DNA of 39,269 bases, taken from NCBI GenBank assembly GCA_002067705.1, contig MVRL01000172.1:1-39269 (forward strand). Direction: 5' to 3'. The position numbers were made by a program, and so were the translations under genes. Positions within the stretch are counted from its first letter, which is position 1; each line of letters opens with the position of its first letter. The stretch is from Methanosaeta sp. PtaU1.Bin112 (GTDB taxonomy: Archaea; Halobacteriota; Methanosarcinia; Methanotrichales; Methanotrichaceae). Under the pieces are notes generated by a model. It saw only the letters and a program-made list of their open reading frames with translations, had not been told where the DNA came from and did no database searches. This document shows, one piece after another, positions 1-7,351 of this stretch.

Positions 1-60
1 AGAGTTTGCGGGAGTTGCTGCGATAGCCGCAACGGATGAAAGCGGAGCCCTTTGCCATGA
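1..60 (+). mobile_element. Decayed right-end footprint of an IS200/IS605-type element
   Basis: The stretch GATGAAAGCGGAGCCCTT at 35-52 is identical to 5597-5614, where it sits in a better preserved tnpB/omegaRNA-like 3' end. A similar sequence follows the tnpB remnant near 597. A small inverted repeat lies just before it (GTTGCTGCGATAGCCGCAAC, 14-33). No coding frame is evident. I infer that this is the trimmed end of an element lying mostly outside the window. Confidence 0.4.
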
Positions 61-183
61 TTACTTTCGCGTCGCCCTCAACTAATATAAATAATAGGCA
101 TGCATATCTATATTCGTATGATGATCTGCTATAAGTATCCATTCTTCCCTAACAAGGTCTCTGCATGAAAGTTAGCGGAGAAT

Positions 184-660
184 TTGGATGCTTGCAGGTG
201 GCTCTATAATCGGCTTGTTCAAGACCTGAATGAAGCAAAAGAAAATGGCATCAAGCTCAAGGCCTATGATACTCAGAACATGATCCCATCTATGAAGCTT
301 GAGAATTCAAAGCTGAATTGCGTCTATTCCAAAGTCCTCCAGATGGTAAATTACACTCTCTGGTCTAACATCAAAGGGCTCGCAGCGTCAAGTGTTCAGC
401 TTGCGCAAAAATAGTAAAGAAAGACCTGTCTGTCCGAGTACATGAGTGCCCATATTGCGGATTCTCATGTGATCGAGACTATAATGCTTCCAGAAACATA
501 CTAATCGCAGGGATGGAACAGCCCGTTGTGCCCATAGAGCCAAAACCGCTACGTCACATATCCGTGATGCAAGTTTTGGCGATAAAGTGGCAAGCCAGAG
601 CCCTTCAGGACGCGGTAGTTCACAGACTAGCTTTGCCGATGGGGGCAAATGCTCTATCTT
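184..660 (+). pseudogene. tnpB: IS605-family TnpB (RNA-guided nuclease) remnant, internally deleted and frameshifted
   Basis: The first frame (184-414) reads CRWLYNRL then a lysine-rich stretch and VYSKVLQMVNYTLW, which matches the N-terminal helical region of TnpB. A second frame starting near 389 reads KCSACAKIVKKDL, HECPYCGFSC and DRDYNASRNIL. That is the C-terminal CxxC...CxxC zinc finger followed by the third RuvC motif with its Asp. A full TnpB has roughly 200 or more residues between these blocks, including RuvC motifs I and II, and they are absent here. The N-terminus is also cut, with a stop just upstream of 184. The protein cannot be active. The 3' part runs into a right-end sequence that recurs at 5606-5632. 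Confidence 0.8.
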
Positions 661-836
661 CGTGCTGGTCGATTCATTTTTGGTTTCGGGAAAGTCGATC
701 CCTCATTTTACATTTCACCCGGTCAGTACCTTTTCCGTTATCTATTATCAGCCTTGAATTGCGGCAATATTGGCTCTAATATACTGATTGATAATATTTC
801 CGACAGGTTTAATGCTTTGCGGACAGTTTTATTATT

Positions 837-1493
837 ATGAATCCACATAGCTTCCCCTGTCAGCTGGTAAGCTGGGATGAAGCCTATAGGCTATCCCGGA
901 AGCTGGCCTGCGATATAAAGTCCTCTGGATTTCATCCCGATCTGATCATCGCCATTGGAAGGGGAGGATACGTGCCGGCCAGGATTGTTTCGGATTTTCT
1001 CTTGCACAGCCTTCTGACAAGCATCAAGGTCGAGCACTGGGACAATGCTGCCCGTAAGAGGCCTGAAGCGGCAGTTCGCTTTCCCCTGGCGGTTGATATT
1101 AAAGGCCAGAAGATTCTGATCGTCGATGACGTCACAGATACGGGAGATACGCTAAGGGTCACGGTTGATTATGTGAGGTCTCTTCATGCAGGCGAGATCA
1201 GAACATCAGTTATGCAGCACAAGATTGTCTCCCAGATTGTACCGGATTTCTATGCAGAGGTGATAACTGAATGGAGGTGGATCATCTACCCCTGGGCGGC
1301 TCATGAGGATCTAGTGGGCTTTGCAGAGAGGGTGCTGTCTGACCAGCCTGCGACAATTAAGCAGATATGCGAGAAGCTAAAAGAGCGGTATTCGCTGGTC
1401 GTGGATGAAAAGGAGCTGCCCGAGATCCTGGCTGATCTTATAGCGATGAAGAAGGCCGAAAGATGCGAGGATCGCTATAAGAATGAGACATGA
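837..1493 (+). CDS. Phosphoribosyltransferase (purine/xanthine PRT-like)
   Basis: This 218-aa protein has the type I PRTase fold. The PRPP-binding motif LIVDDVTDTGDTL lies at residues 94-106, preceded by LIIAIGRGGYVPARI (about 36-50), the hydrophobic strand and loop that bind pyrophosphate. The family transfers a ribose-5-phosphate group from PRPP to a purine base in the cytoplasm, and archaeal relatives are annotated as hypoxanthine/xanthine/guanine PRTases. Residues after about 165 (TIKQICEKLKER...) look like a small helical or winged-helix extension beyond the catalytic core. The ATG at 837 gives the full fold. A TATA-like CTAATATAC at 778-786 lies upstream. The base specificity cannot be read from the sequence. 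Confidence 0.85.
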   Translation: MNPHSFPCQLVSWDEAYRLSRKLACDIKSSGFHPDLIIAIGRGGYVPARIVSDFLLHSLLTSIKVEHWDNAARKRPEAAVRFPLAVDIKGQKILIVDDVTDTGDTLRVTVDYVRSLHAGEIRTSVMQHKIVSQIVPDFYAEVITEWRWIIYPWAAHEDLVGFAERVLSDQPATIKQICEKLKERYSLVVDEKELPEILADLIAMKKAERCEDRYKNET

Positions 1494-1500
1494 ATGCCAT

Positions 1501-1548
1501 GAGAGCAGCGATTAATGGATTTAGATGCAAGAGCAATCGTCTGCTCTC
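1501..1548 (+). terminator. Bulged hairpin after the PRT gene
   Basis: GAGAGCAG at 1501-1508 pairs with CTGCTCTC at 1541-1548. The stem continues as CGATT with AATCG after a one-base bulge, about 13 bp in total. It lies seven bases after the stop codon and is followed by an A/T-rich stretch. It could be a terminator or a structured 3' UTR. Confidence 0.45.
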
Positions 1549-1566
1549 CTATCAAATTTTCTCAGC

Positions 1567-1595
1567 CTCCTTAAATAGTAGAGTTATTTAAGGAG
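1567..1595. repeat. Perfect 11-bp inverted repeat with 7-nt spacer
   Basis: CTCCTTAAATA (1567-1577) and TATTTAAGGAG (1585-1595) are exact reverse complements around GTAGAGT. Each arm contains a TATA-like TTAAATA/TATTTAA core. It could be a hairpin in RNA or an operator. The remaining stretch up to the lipoprotein gene shows no coding frame I would support. Confidence 0.6.
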
Positions 1596-1697
1596 CAATG
1601 ATAAATGCTTTCCTCTGATATATGGTCCAAGATAAGATCAGAATGGAGGACAGATAAACGCTGCATCCACCTTTATTAGAGTGCTTTCATAGCAAAC

Positions 1698-1706
1698 TAT
1701 TTATAT
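1698..1706 (+). promoter_or_regulatory. TATA box of the lipoprotein gene
   Basis: TATTTATAT lies about 45 nt before the ATG at 1750, after an A-rich element that could act as BRE. The predicted transcription start is near 1728. Confidence 0.5.
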
Positions 1707-1749
1707 TGTGGAAATAGGATAGAGCGAAAAAATTTAATGGGTAGATACA

Positions 1750-2436
1750 ATGCAGAAAGATAATTTATGCAAAATAATTATTATGGTGGCAGCGATTGGA
1801 TGTATTGCCTTATTCAACGGTTGTGTAGAGAAAAAAATTGACTCCTCTGTTTTCGATGAAAATATGCTTTCCCATAAATCTATGCAAATTGTGTTCCCTA
1901 ATAACATCTCCCAATTTAGATTGTATAGCAATGAGACGATTAATAGGACATTCGTTGGAACTAATTTGACAGAAATGAGTGCAATCTATCTCCCAAATAA
2001 AGACGCAAATAAATATGTTAGAGCCGCAATGATCCGAATAGTCAAGTATCCTCATAGCTCAATAACGAAAACATCCGAATCAGAAAATTCTAAAGGCGAA
2101 GTTCAAGAATCACCCTCAGATAAGGAATCAATAGTCAAAAGTACCAATGAGAAATTGTCAAACTACTATGCCCAAATAGATTCAAATCCGCGTTCCTTGC
2201 CGAAGGTCATTGGCAGCATGCAGATTTCGGGTTTCATATCTACATATGGAATTCCGATGACCAGTGAGAGAGTTATGACAATAAAGGACGCAAAAAATGG
2301 TACCGAAGAGCAAATTCAAGACCTGACCATGAATTATGCAAGAGTAACTATCTTTACTACTGGCAACGTTGGAAATAAAGAAATCTCTAGTGTTATGGGT
2401 CAACTTTGGAATAACACATTGGATTTGATGAACTAA
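1750..2436 (+). CDS. Predicted lipoprotein, unknown function
   Basis: This 228-aa protein begins with a short basic segment, a hydrophobic helix (IIIMVAAIGCIALF) and a lipobox-like LFNGC, so it is probably exported and anchored at the outer face of the membrane through the Cys near residue 25. The mature part is polar, rich in Asn/Ser/Glu, and has several N-glycosylation sequons. No catalytic motif is visible. The gene is clearly more A/T-rich in codon use than its neighbours, which suggests acquisition or weak selection. It stands alone between an upstream inverted-repeat region and a downstream hairpin. I do not recognise a named family. Confidence 0.75.
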   Translation: MQKDNLCKIIIMVAAIGCIALFNGCVEKKIDSSVFDENMLSHKSMQIVFPNNISQFRLYSNETINRTFVGTNLTEMSAIYLPNKDANKYVRAAMIRIVKYPHSSITKTSESENSKGEVQESPSDKESIVKSTNEKLSNYYAQIDSNPRSLPKVIGSMQISGFISTYGIPMTSERVMTIKDAKNGTEEQIQDLTMNYARVTIFTTGNVGNKEISSVMGQLWNNTLDLMN

Positions 2437-2486
2437 TGCGGCAATCCTAAATTGAGAAAACGGCAGAAAAAAGATCGATCAATCAA

Positions 2487-2511
2487 AGGCACACAAGTGC
2501 CTATTTTTAAA
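2487..2511 (+). terminator. Hairpin plus T-run after the lipoprotein gene
   Basis: AGGCAC (2487-2492) and GTGCCT (2497-2502) form a 6-bp stem with a 4-nt loop, followed by ATTTTTAA. The form is that of an intrinsic terminator. The remaining intergenic bases to 2725 hold only a weak imperfect hairpin near 2643-2667 and nothing else I can support. Confidence 0.55.
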
Positions 2512-2725
2512 TTTTGCAAATATTCCGCTCCAATCAAGCCAAAACTAAAATATTAATAATAATAGGCTGCTTTTTCGTGAATGTTCAAGTCAGCTCCATG
2601 AATAAGACATAAACATCAATTCGATGGGAAAAAAAGCATTTGACGCTCGGTGAGGGAGCCTAGCGCATCATGTGAAGCTACAAGTGAGGTTTCTGCAATT
2701 CAAATCCATTAATATTTTTCCCAGA

Positions 2726-3001
2726 TTAGCTGGTTGCCAGCAAGATCTCCATGGAAGAGACGTTCACGGTCTTGCCATCTTCACCCGGGATGTTCTCCGT
2801 GCCGATGGTTATGCTTTTTACGATGACATTGTGCATAAATCGATTCCTAGTGATCTCAGCCGCATCCACTGCCCGGGAGATGGCTCGCCCCCTGGCCTTT
2901 AGCGTTACTGTGGAGACCGGCTTGTTAAACTGAGTCATTACAGCAAGAACATAATTCATGACTGGTTTATCACCAACAAAAATGACGGCATTGTCTTCCA
3001 T
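2726..3001 (-). CDS. albA: Alba family DNA/RNA-binding chromatin protein
   Basis: This 91-aa protein has the standard Alba length and signature: [14 protein letters not shown] near the N-terminus, [23 protein letters not shown] in the middle and the C-terminal MEILLA strand. Alba dimers coat DNA and bind RNA in most archaea. The lysine pair of crenarchaeal Alba (K16/K17, the first being the reported acetylation site) reads D11/K12 here, so only one of the two is kept. Start: ATG at 3001, preceded on the minus strand by GGGAAGGG. It lies 42 nt downstream of rlmE on the same strand and may be cotranscribed with it. Confidence 0.93.
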   Translation of the reverse strand: MEDNAVIFVGDKPVMNYVLAVMTQFNKPVSTVTLKARGRAISRAVDAAEITRNRFMHNVIVKSITIGTENIPGEDGKTVNVSSMEILLATS

Positions 3002-3043
3002 AGAATCGCCCTTCCCTTCCCTTCACTTTTCTTGGGCAGGTTA

Positions 3044-3814
3044 TTAACTCTTTCTCTCCAATATATCGGCAAAGGCGAAATTAGGCATCACAGTATCGAC
3101 TTTTACCCTCAGCATCTCGCCTTTCTGCGCTTTGCGCACGATGATCGCGAATCCTTCTACCAGAGCCACACCATCTCCGGATTTTCCCAGGTACTCGATC
3201 TGCACATCCAGAATATCTCCCTTCCTTACCGGGCTGGTGAGCATCTTCTTAGCCACAACGTAGGTCTCGGCGCTCTCTTTTCTTGATGCCTGAGGCGAGT
3301 GAGCATGAACTGACGAAAATTCCCTTCTGACTTCGTTTAAGTAGTCCATGAACAGATCGCCCTGAAAGACCTTAACCACAAAGTTGCCTCGCGGCCGGAG
3401 CAGCTTTTTGGCGATCTTCAGGGCAGAACGAGCCAGGTCGACAGAGACGGCATGATCCATGTCCCAGGCGCCGGTGAGGTTTGGCGCGGCATCACAGATC
3501 ACCACATCCGCCTCCCCTCCCAGGGCATCCTTCACCAGGCTCACGGTGCTCTCATGGGTAATGTCCGCCATAAAGGTCTTCACACCGGGGATGGGCGCTA
3601 TGCTCTCCAGGTCCACGCCAACGATGCAGCCGCCGGAGAGCTTGGCCGCAACCTGGAGCCAGCCGCCGGGAGCGGCCCCGAGATCAACCACGCTGTCACC
3701 CTTCTTGATGATGTGAAACTTCTCATTGATCTGCAGCAGCTTATAGGCGGATCGGGCTCTGTATCCCTCTTGCTTTGCAAGCCGATAGTAGTGGTCTCTC
3801 TGATCTCGGGCCAT
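3044..3814 (-). CDS. rlmE: 23S rRNA 2'-O-methyltransferase RlmE/FtsJ with TRAM domain
   Basis: This 256-aa protein has an FtsJ-type Rossmann methyltransferase at about residues 1-190. The SAM motif is VDLGAAPGGWLQVA. The K-D-K-E catalytic set can be placed at K25 (SAYK), D108 (ICDAAP), K148 (VVKVF) and E183 (SAETY). Residues from about 195 form a TRAM domain, an RNA-binding beta barrel that archaeal members carry and E. coli RlmE lacks. The expected reaction is 2'-O-methylation of the uridine in the 23S A-loop using SAM. A TATA-like sequence on the minus strand at 3836-3844 lies about 26 nt before the ATG, so the mRNA is probably leaderless. Confidence 0.93.
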   Translation of the reverse strand: MARDQRDHYYRLAKQEGYRARSAYKLLQINEKFHIIKKGDSVVDLGAAPGGWLQVAAKLSGGCIVGVDLESIAPIPGVKTFMADITHESTVSLVKDALGGEADVVICDAAPNLTGAWDMDHAVSVDLARSALKIAKKLLRPRGNFVVKVFQGDLFMDYLNEVRREFSSVHAHSPQASRKESAETYVVAKKMLTSPVRKGDILDVQIEYLGKSGDGVALVEGFAIIVRKAQKGEMLRVKVDTVMPNFAFADILERKS

Positions 3815-3835
3815 TGTGCTAAATTAAAACGCAGA

Positions 3836-3868
3836 GGGATATAAGCGTATTTCGAGAAGCTTAAGTAT
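3836..3868. promoter_or_regulatory. Divergent rlmE / thiC promoter region
   Basis: The minus-strand CTTATATCC (3836-3844) fits rlmE. The plus-strand CTTAAGTATC (about 3860-3869) lies some 40 nt before the thiC start. Both are TATA-like by eye only. Confidence 0.4.
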
Positions 3869-3908
3869 CTGGCCAGACGCAATAAATTTGCTTTGATGAG
3901 TGAGTCAC

Positions 3909-5162
3909 ATGAACATGAATCTTTTGCAGGCTGCAACTGCTGGCAAAGAGACCTCAGCTATCAATGAAGTGGCTTTTATCGAAGGAGTAGAGCCCAATAT
4001 TCTCTGTAAACAGATTGCATGCGGACGCATTATAATAATGCAGAGAGAAAAAAAGCCGCCTTTGGGAATAGGCGAAGGTCTGAAGACAAAGATCAATGCC
4101 AACATAGGGACCTCTGCAGAGGTATCTGATCCAGATATCGAGGTTGAGAAGGCGAGGATTGCGGAAAAATACGGAGCGGATACTATCTCCGATCTTTCAA
4201 TGGGCGGAGATATCGATTCGATAAGACAAAGAATATTGGATGAGACAAACGTACCAATAACGACTGTACCAATATACCAAACCGTTGTCGAGAAAGGCTC
4301 TTTTCAGGCGATAACAGATCAAGATATTATCGGTATGATCGATAAGCATATTAAAATTGGGATCTCATCCATTGTCATTCATGCGGGCTTTACTCTTGAG
4401 ATGCTGGAAAAGCTTCGGAACTCGAAGAGGATGATGGGCATGGTATCTAAAGGCGGGTCCTTTACATCGGCATGGATGCTGCAAAACCGCAGGCAGAATC
4501 CATTCTCCACTCATTTTGACGAAATATGCAAGATCCTCTCCAAGAAAGACGTCGTGCTTTCTCTGGGAAATACAATGAGAAGCGGGTGTATCCATGACCA
4601 GATGGACGGACCCCAAGAGATGGAGATGGTGATGAATGCATGGCTGGCCAGGAGAGCGAATGAACTGGGGGTTCAGGTAATCATCGAGGGGATGGGCGGG
4701 CATGTCAGCCCCGAGAAAATAGCAACTTATGTCGCCCATTACAAGAAGACGACAGACTACCGACCTCTTTTCGTTGCGGGTCCCCTTCCCATCGATATTG
4801 GCGTGGGGTATGATCATATCTCAGGGTCTGTGGGCGGATCTCTTGCTGCAGGAGCTGGAGCTGATTACCTCTGCTATATCACCCCCTCCGAGCATCTTGC
4901 TCTTCCCAATGTCGCACAGGTAAGAGAAGGGGTTGTAGCCTTCAAGATAGCAGCTCATGTGGGGGATATCTTGAAGTACGGGACAAGATCCGAAGACCAA
5001 ATCCTGGCAGGCCATCGGAGGGCGAGGGATTGGGACGGACAGTTCGCAGCCGCTATTGATGGCGATAGAGCAAAGGAGATTCACCAGCAGGATAGAGCAG
5101 AGACTTGCTCCATGTGCGGAAAGTACTGTGCCATTCTCCTCATGGAAGAATACTTGAAATAG
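3909..5162 (+). CDS. thiC: Phosphomethylpyrimidine synthase ThiC (archaeal form)
   Basis: This is a radical-SAM enzyme family member of about 417 aa that converts aminoimidazole ribotide to the HMP-phosphate of thiamine. Recognisable blocks are KINANIGTS, DTISDLSMGGDI, TVPIYQT, VIHAGFT, SKGGSF, LSLGNTMRSGCIHD, EGMGGHV, PLPIDIGVGYDHI and ITPSEHLALP. The C-terminal cluster motif reads CSMCGKYC, that is CX2CX3C. The bacterial ThiC motif is CX2CX4C. The open frame extends to a GTG at 3900. I prefer ATG 3909 or 3915 because MNLLQAATAG resembles the usual archaeal start. A ThiC paralogue role such as 5-hydroxybenzimidazole synthesis is possible, but ThiE and ThiM nearby favour thiamine. Confidence 0.9.
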   Translation: MNMNLLQAATAGKETSAINEVAFIEGVEPNILCKQIACGRIIIMQREKKPPLGIGEGLKTKINANIGTSAEVSDPDIEVEKARIAEKYGADTISDLSMGGDIDSIRQRILDETNVPITTVPIYQTVVEKGSFQAITDQDIIGMIDKHIKIGISSIVIHAGFTLEMLEKLRNSKRMMGMVSKGGSFTSAWMLQNRRQNPFSTHFDEICKILSKKDVVLSLGNTMRSGCIHDQMDGPQEMEMVMNAWLARRANELGVQVIIEGMGGHVSPEKIATYVAHYKKTTDYRPLFVAGPLPIDIGVGYDHISGSVGGSLAAGAGADYLCYITPSEHLALPNVAQVREGVVAFKIAAHVGDILKYGTRSEDQILAGHRRARDWDGQFAAAIDGDRAKEIHQQDRAETCSMCGKYCAILLMEEYLK

Positions 5163-5202
5163 CGATCTTACATTCGATTGTGCTAAGGCATTCAAGCATA
5201 GG

Positions 5203-5210
5203 TTTATATA
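5203..5210 (+). promoter_or_regulatory. TATA box of the RNase P RNA gene
   Basis: TTTATATA lies 26-30 nt before the predicted RNA 5' end at 5233, which is the normal archaeal spacing. Confidence 0.75.
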
Positions 5211-5232
5211 TCCTCTCACGAATTTGCGATAG

Positions 5233-5538
5233 CGAGAGAGGAAGGACGGCTGCCGCTGGCCAATTCCGGCCGGTGTGGAAAGTCCCTCCACCACTGGACA
5301 CACAGACATCCTTTGAGGATGTGGGGCGAGAGCTCCGGCTCTGGCACAGAAACGAGACCGCTCCGCGCCAAAGCGATGATGCCGCAAGGCTGAGGTCGCG
5401 CGGGAAGCGGATGAAACGGCGAAACCCTGTGGGTGCAAGCCAAAATAGAGCTAAAATCACGGACGTCCAGCCAAGCTCGGGTATGGCGCTAAGCTGAATG
5501 CCGTCAAAGAACAGAAGGGGGCTTACTCTCCTCACTCG
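5233..5538 (+). ncRNA. rnpB: Archaeal RNase P RNA (type A)
   Basis: This is the catalytic RNA of RNase P, which removes tRNA 5' leaders. Conserved blocks are visible in order: GTGTGGAAAGTCCCTCCAC (CR-I/P4 5' side), GATGAAACGGCGAAACCC in the middle, and AGAACAGAAGGGGGCTTACT (CR-V/P4 3' side). The ends can be placed by helix P1: CGAGAGAGGA at 5233-5242 pairs with TCCTCACTCG at 5529-5538 with one mismatch. The TATA box at 5203-5210 agrees with this 5' end. A T-rich stretch (TTTTAACTT) follows and may terminate it. The length of about 306 nt is normal for the family. Open reading frames across this stretch on both strands are not genes. Confidence 0.93.
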
Positions 5539-5569
5539 TTTTAACTTGTAGGATCGCGAAGGGCAGATC

Positions 5570-5632
5570 GGGAAGTCCCCATCCTTCAGGGTGGTGATGA
5601 AAGCGGAGCCCTTCAGGACGCTGTAGTTCACT
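5570..5632 (+). mobile_element. IS200/IS605-type right-end (tnpB 3'/omegaRNA-like) footprint
   Basis: GGGAAGTCCCCATCCTTCAG followed by GGTGG forms a CCATCC/GGGTGG hairpin of the type seen at the 3' ends of TnpB elements, where the guide RNA scaffold is encoded. It is followed by GAGCCCTTCAGGACGC-GTAGTTCAC, which is nearly identical to 597-623 next to the tnpB remnant. GATGAAAGCGGAGCCCTT (5597-5614) also occurs at 35-52. No transposase coding sequence remains here. The footprint sits between the RNase P RNA end and ribK. Confidence 0.6.
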
Positions 5633-5668
5633 TATCGATTAGGATCTTGCGGCTTGATTGATGATGCA

Positions 5669-6028
5669 ATGCACGGAAAAATCTTATCCGGGCTCGGGCA
5701 GGCCCAGTACTTTCTCACCCGGGAGGGCTATAGCCGCCAGTTCGCGGCAAAGCTGGGCTTCGTTCCTTTCCCAGGCACTCTGAACGTGCTCCTGGAGGAG
5801 CCCTTCCCGACTGATGGGCAGGAGATAAAGATCGAGGGCTTCACCGAGGAGGGCCGCACCTTTGGGATGTGCAGGTGTTACCGCATCCGGCTGAATGGCT
5901 ATCAGGCAGCAGTCGTCCGGCCCGAGAAGAGCCGGTACCCCCCGGAGCTGATAGAGGTCATAGCGCCTGTGCAGCTGCGGTCTCTGGGGCTGAAAGACGG
6001 AGACATTGTTGAGGTAGTGCTATTGTAG
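5669..6028 (+). CDS. ribK: CTP-dependent riboflavin kinase (archaeal RibK, DUF120 family)
   Basis: The protein is 119 aa from the ATG at 5669, or 124 aa from a TTG at 5654. The archaeal riboflavin kinase motifs are present: SGLGQAQYFLTREGYSRQF near the N-terminus, LGFVPFPGTLNVLL, and a C-terminal half ending ELIEVIAPVQLRSLGLKDGDIVEV. This family phosphorylates riboflavin to FMN with CTP as donor, unlike the ATP enzymes of bacteria. The length matches stand-alone RibK without the N-terminal helix-turn-helix found in some archaea. The IS right-end footprint ends about 37 nt before the start, so the upstream region has been rearranged. No clear Shine-Dalgarno sequence is visible. Confidence 0.9.
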   Translation: MHGKILSGLGQAQYFLTREGYSRQFAAKLGFVPFPGTLNVLLEEPFPTDGQEIKIEGFTEEGRTFGMCRCYRIRLNGYQAAVVRPEKSRYPPELIEVIAPVQLRSLGLKDGDIVEVVLL

Positions 6029-6048
6029 TTTGATGCTACCTAACATGC

Positions 6049-6852
6049 TCAAAGCCCCCCGTACCTCTGAACATGCTCCCAGGCTCGGTGTTCATCCGGG
6101 AACCGGTCCTTTCGAGAGTAGATCGATGCATCCTCTCGCCCGTAAAGCTTTCTGTCCTCGCCTATTGGGCAGACCTTGATGCAGATGCCACAGGGGGAGA
6201 TGCCCCGACTGTTCAGCTCTGCGCTCCGGGCGGTGCAGCTCTTCTTGTCCGTGAGAGCCTGCGGGTAGTCCTGCTCAGCCAGGGCCTGCACCGGGCACAT
6301 TCTGACGCAGCGCATGCACCGCGTGCATAGCTCTTCTTTCATGAGGGGGCTGGATGCAAGCTCTGCCGCTGTGAGTACCGAAGAAAAGCGCACCCGAGGG
6401 CCGAACTGGGGTGTGAGAAGCATGTTGTTCGTGCCGAAATTGCCCAGGCCTGCCAGGAGAGCAGCATGCCTGTGGGAGAAGAAGGCCACCGGACTCTTCT
6501 GCAAGGCCTTGATCCCGAAGTATCCGTCCCTGGGAACGAAGACCGATGGATAGCCCTTTTCATTGAGAAAATTGGCCAGGCGATAGGTGTACTGGTCGAG
6601 CAGGCTGTTAATGGTGTTATACAGCTCCCGGTAGTAGATGGAGGGCGCAGTCTCCAGCACGGGCAGGCTGACGGGCAGTCCAATTACTATTACCGATTTA
6701 GCCTGGGGGAATATGGATTGGGGATAAAACTCCTCAGGCATCCAGGGCTGAAAGGGCGGGTCGGCCCAGCGGTCCACACCTGCCACCCCCAGCAAAGGGA
6801 TCTCCATCTTTCGGCAACGCCTCCGGATGGCCTTCAATAGATCTTCGTTCAT
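6049..6852 (-). CDS. QueG-like / reductive dehalogenase-like double [4Fe-4S] protein
   Basis: The protein is about 267 aa from the ATG at 6852; the frame stays open to a TTG at 6906. The N-terminal part resembles the cofactor-binding half of epoxyqueuosine reductases, with KSVIVIGLPV, DGYFGIKALQKSPVAF and AALLAGLGNFGTNNMLLTPQFGPRVRFSSVLT. The C-terminal part carries two ferredoxin motifs, CTRCMRCVRMCP and CGICIKVCPIG. Family members use cobalamin plus two [4Fe-4S] clusters, but archaea make archaeosine rather than queuosine, so the substrate is unknown. The gene stands alone between ribK (convergent) and a divergent small gene. Confidence 0.75.
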   Translation of the reverse strand: MNEDLLKAIRRRCRKMEIPLLGVAGVDRWADPPFQPWMPEEFYPQSIFPQAKSVIVIGLPVSLPVLETAPSIYYRELYNTINSLLDQYTYRLANFLNEKGYPSVFVPRDGYFGIKALQKSPVAFFSHRHAALLAGLGNFGTNNMLLTPQFGPRVRFSSVLTAAELASSPLMKEELCTRCMRCVRMCPVQALAEQDYPQALTDKKSCTARSAELNSRGISPCGICIKVCPIGEDRKLYGREDASIYSRKDRFPDEHRAWEHVQRYGGL

Positions 6853-6964
6853 GGCAAACAACTCGCGTTTTATAGCTCTATTTGTATAGCTCTCTTTGGC
6901 TATCAATGGATAAAAAAGATCTGCATAGCGATCTGGCTTGCCGCCATTCTTTCGCTCGAAAGAT

Positions 6965-6971
6965 CTATACC
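6965..6971 (+). promoter_or_regulatory. TATA-like box of the 104-aa protein gene
   Basis: CTATACC lies about 25-30 nt before the ATG at 6995, which suggests a leaderless transcript. Confidence 0.4.
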
Positions 6972-6994
6972 GGAATAAGCACTAATATTGCAGC

Positions 6995-7309
6995 ATGGAC
7001 TACTCATTCAAGCGAGGCTTCAAGCCTGATTTAGAGCGAATTCTAGCGGTTCTGCAAGAGGAATTTCCCACCGATATCAAGCAAGAGGACGGAAAGCTTC
7101 TGCTCAGCTATGGCGCTCTCAAGAGCGTATGCGTATCAATCACCGGCAAGAAGCTGACCGTTACCACTGAATCGGCTACAGGCGCGAGCGATGCCGAGGT
7201 CATGGACACCAATAAACGCTACAGAAATTTTCTTGAGAAAGCCACCGGCTACACTGCCAAACAGAGGCTGCAGATGGCAAAAAAAGAGGTCTCCAAAGGA
7301 GAAGACTAA
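6995..7309 (+). CDS. DUF5611-like methanogen protein
   Basis: This 104-aa soluble protein opens with MDYSFKRGFKPDLERI and has alternating strands and helices (KLLLSYGALKSVCVSITGKKLTVTTES) followed by a helical C-terminus with TNKRYRNFLEKATGYTAKQRLQMAKKEVSK. This matches my memory of a small uncharacterised family conserved in methanogens, often labelled DUF5611. No catalytic residues stand out and no function is known. It converges on the SAM synthetase gene with a 42-nt gap containing CTTTTTCC. Confidence 0.75.
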   Translation: MDYSFKRGFKPDLERILAVLQEEFPTDIKQEDGKLLLSYGALKSVCVSITGKKLTVTTESATGASDAEVMDTNKRYRNFLEKATGYTAKQRLQMAKKEVSKGED

Positions 7310-7351
7310 AGCTCTTTTTCCTTCCGGAATTCGATAGAAATTCAAGTACAT

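Noticed and set aside
2680-2712. tRNA T-arm-like ATTCAAATCC
   Set aside because: The flanking bases do not form a T stem and no acceptor or anticodon arm could be found.
5105-5631. Several open frames on both strands over the RNase P RNA
   Set aside because: The stretch folds and matches RNase P RNA conserved blocks; the frames disagree with that and look unlike protein.
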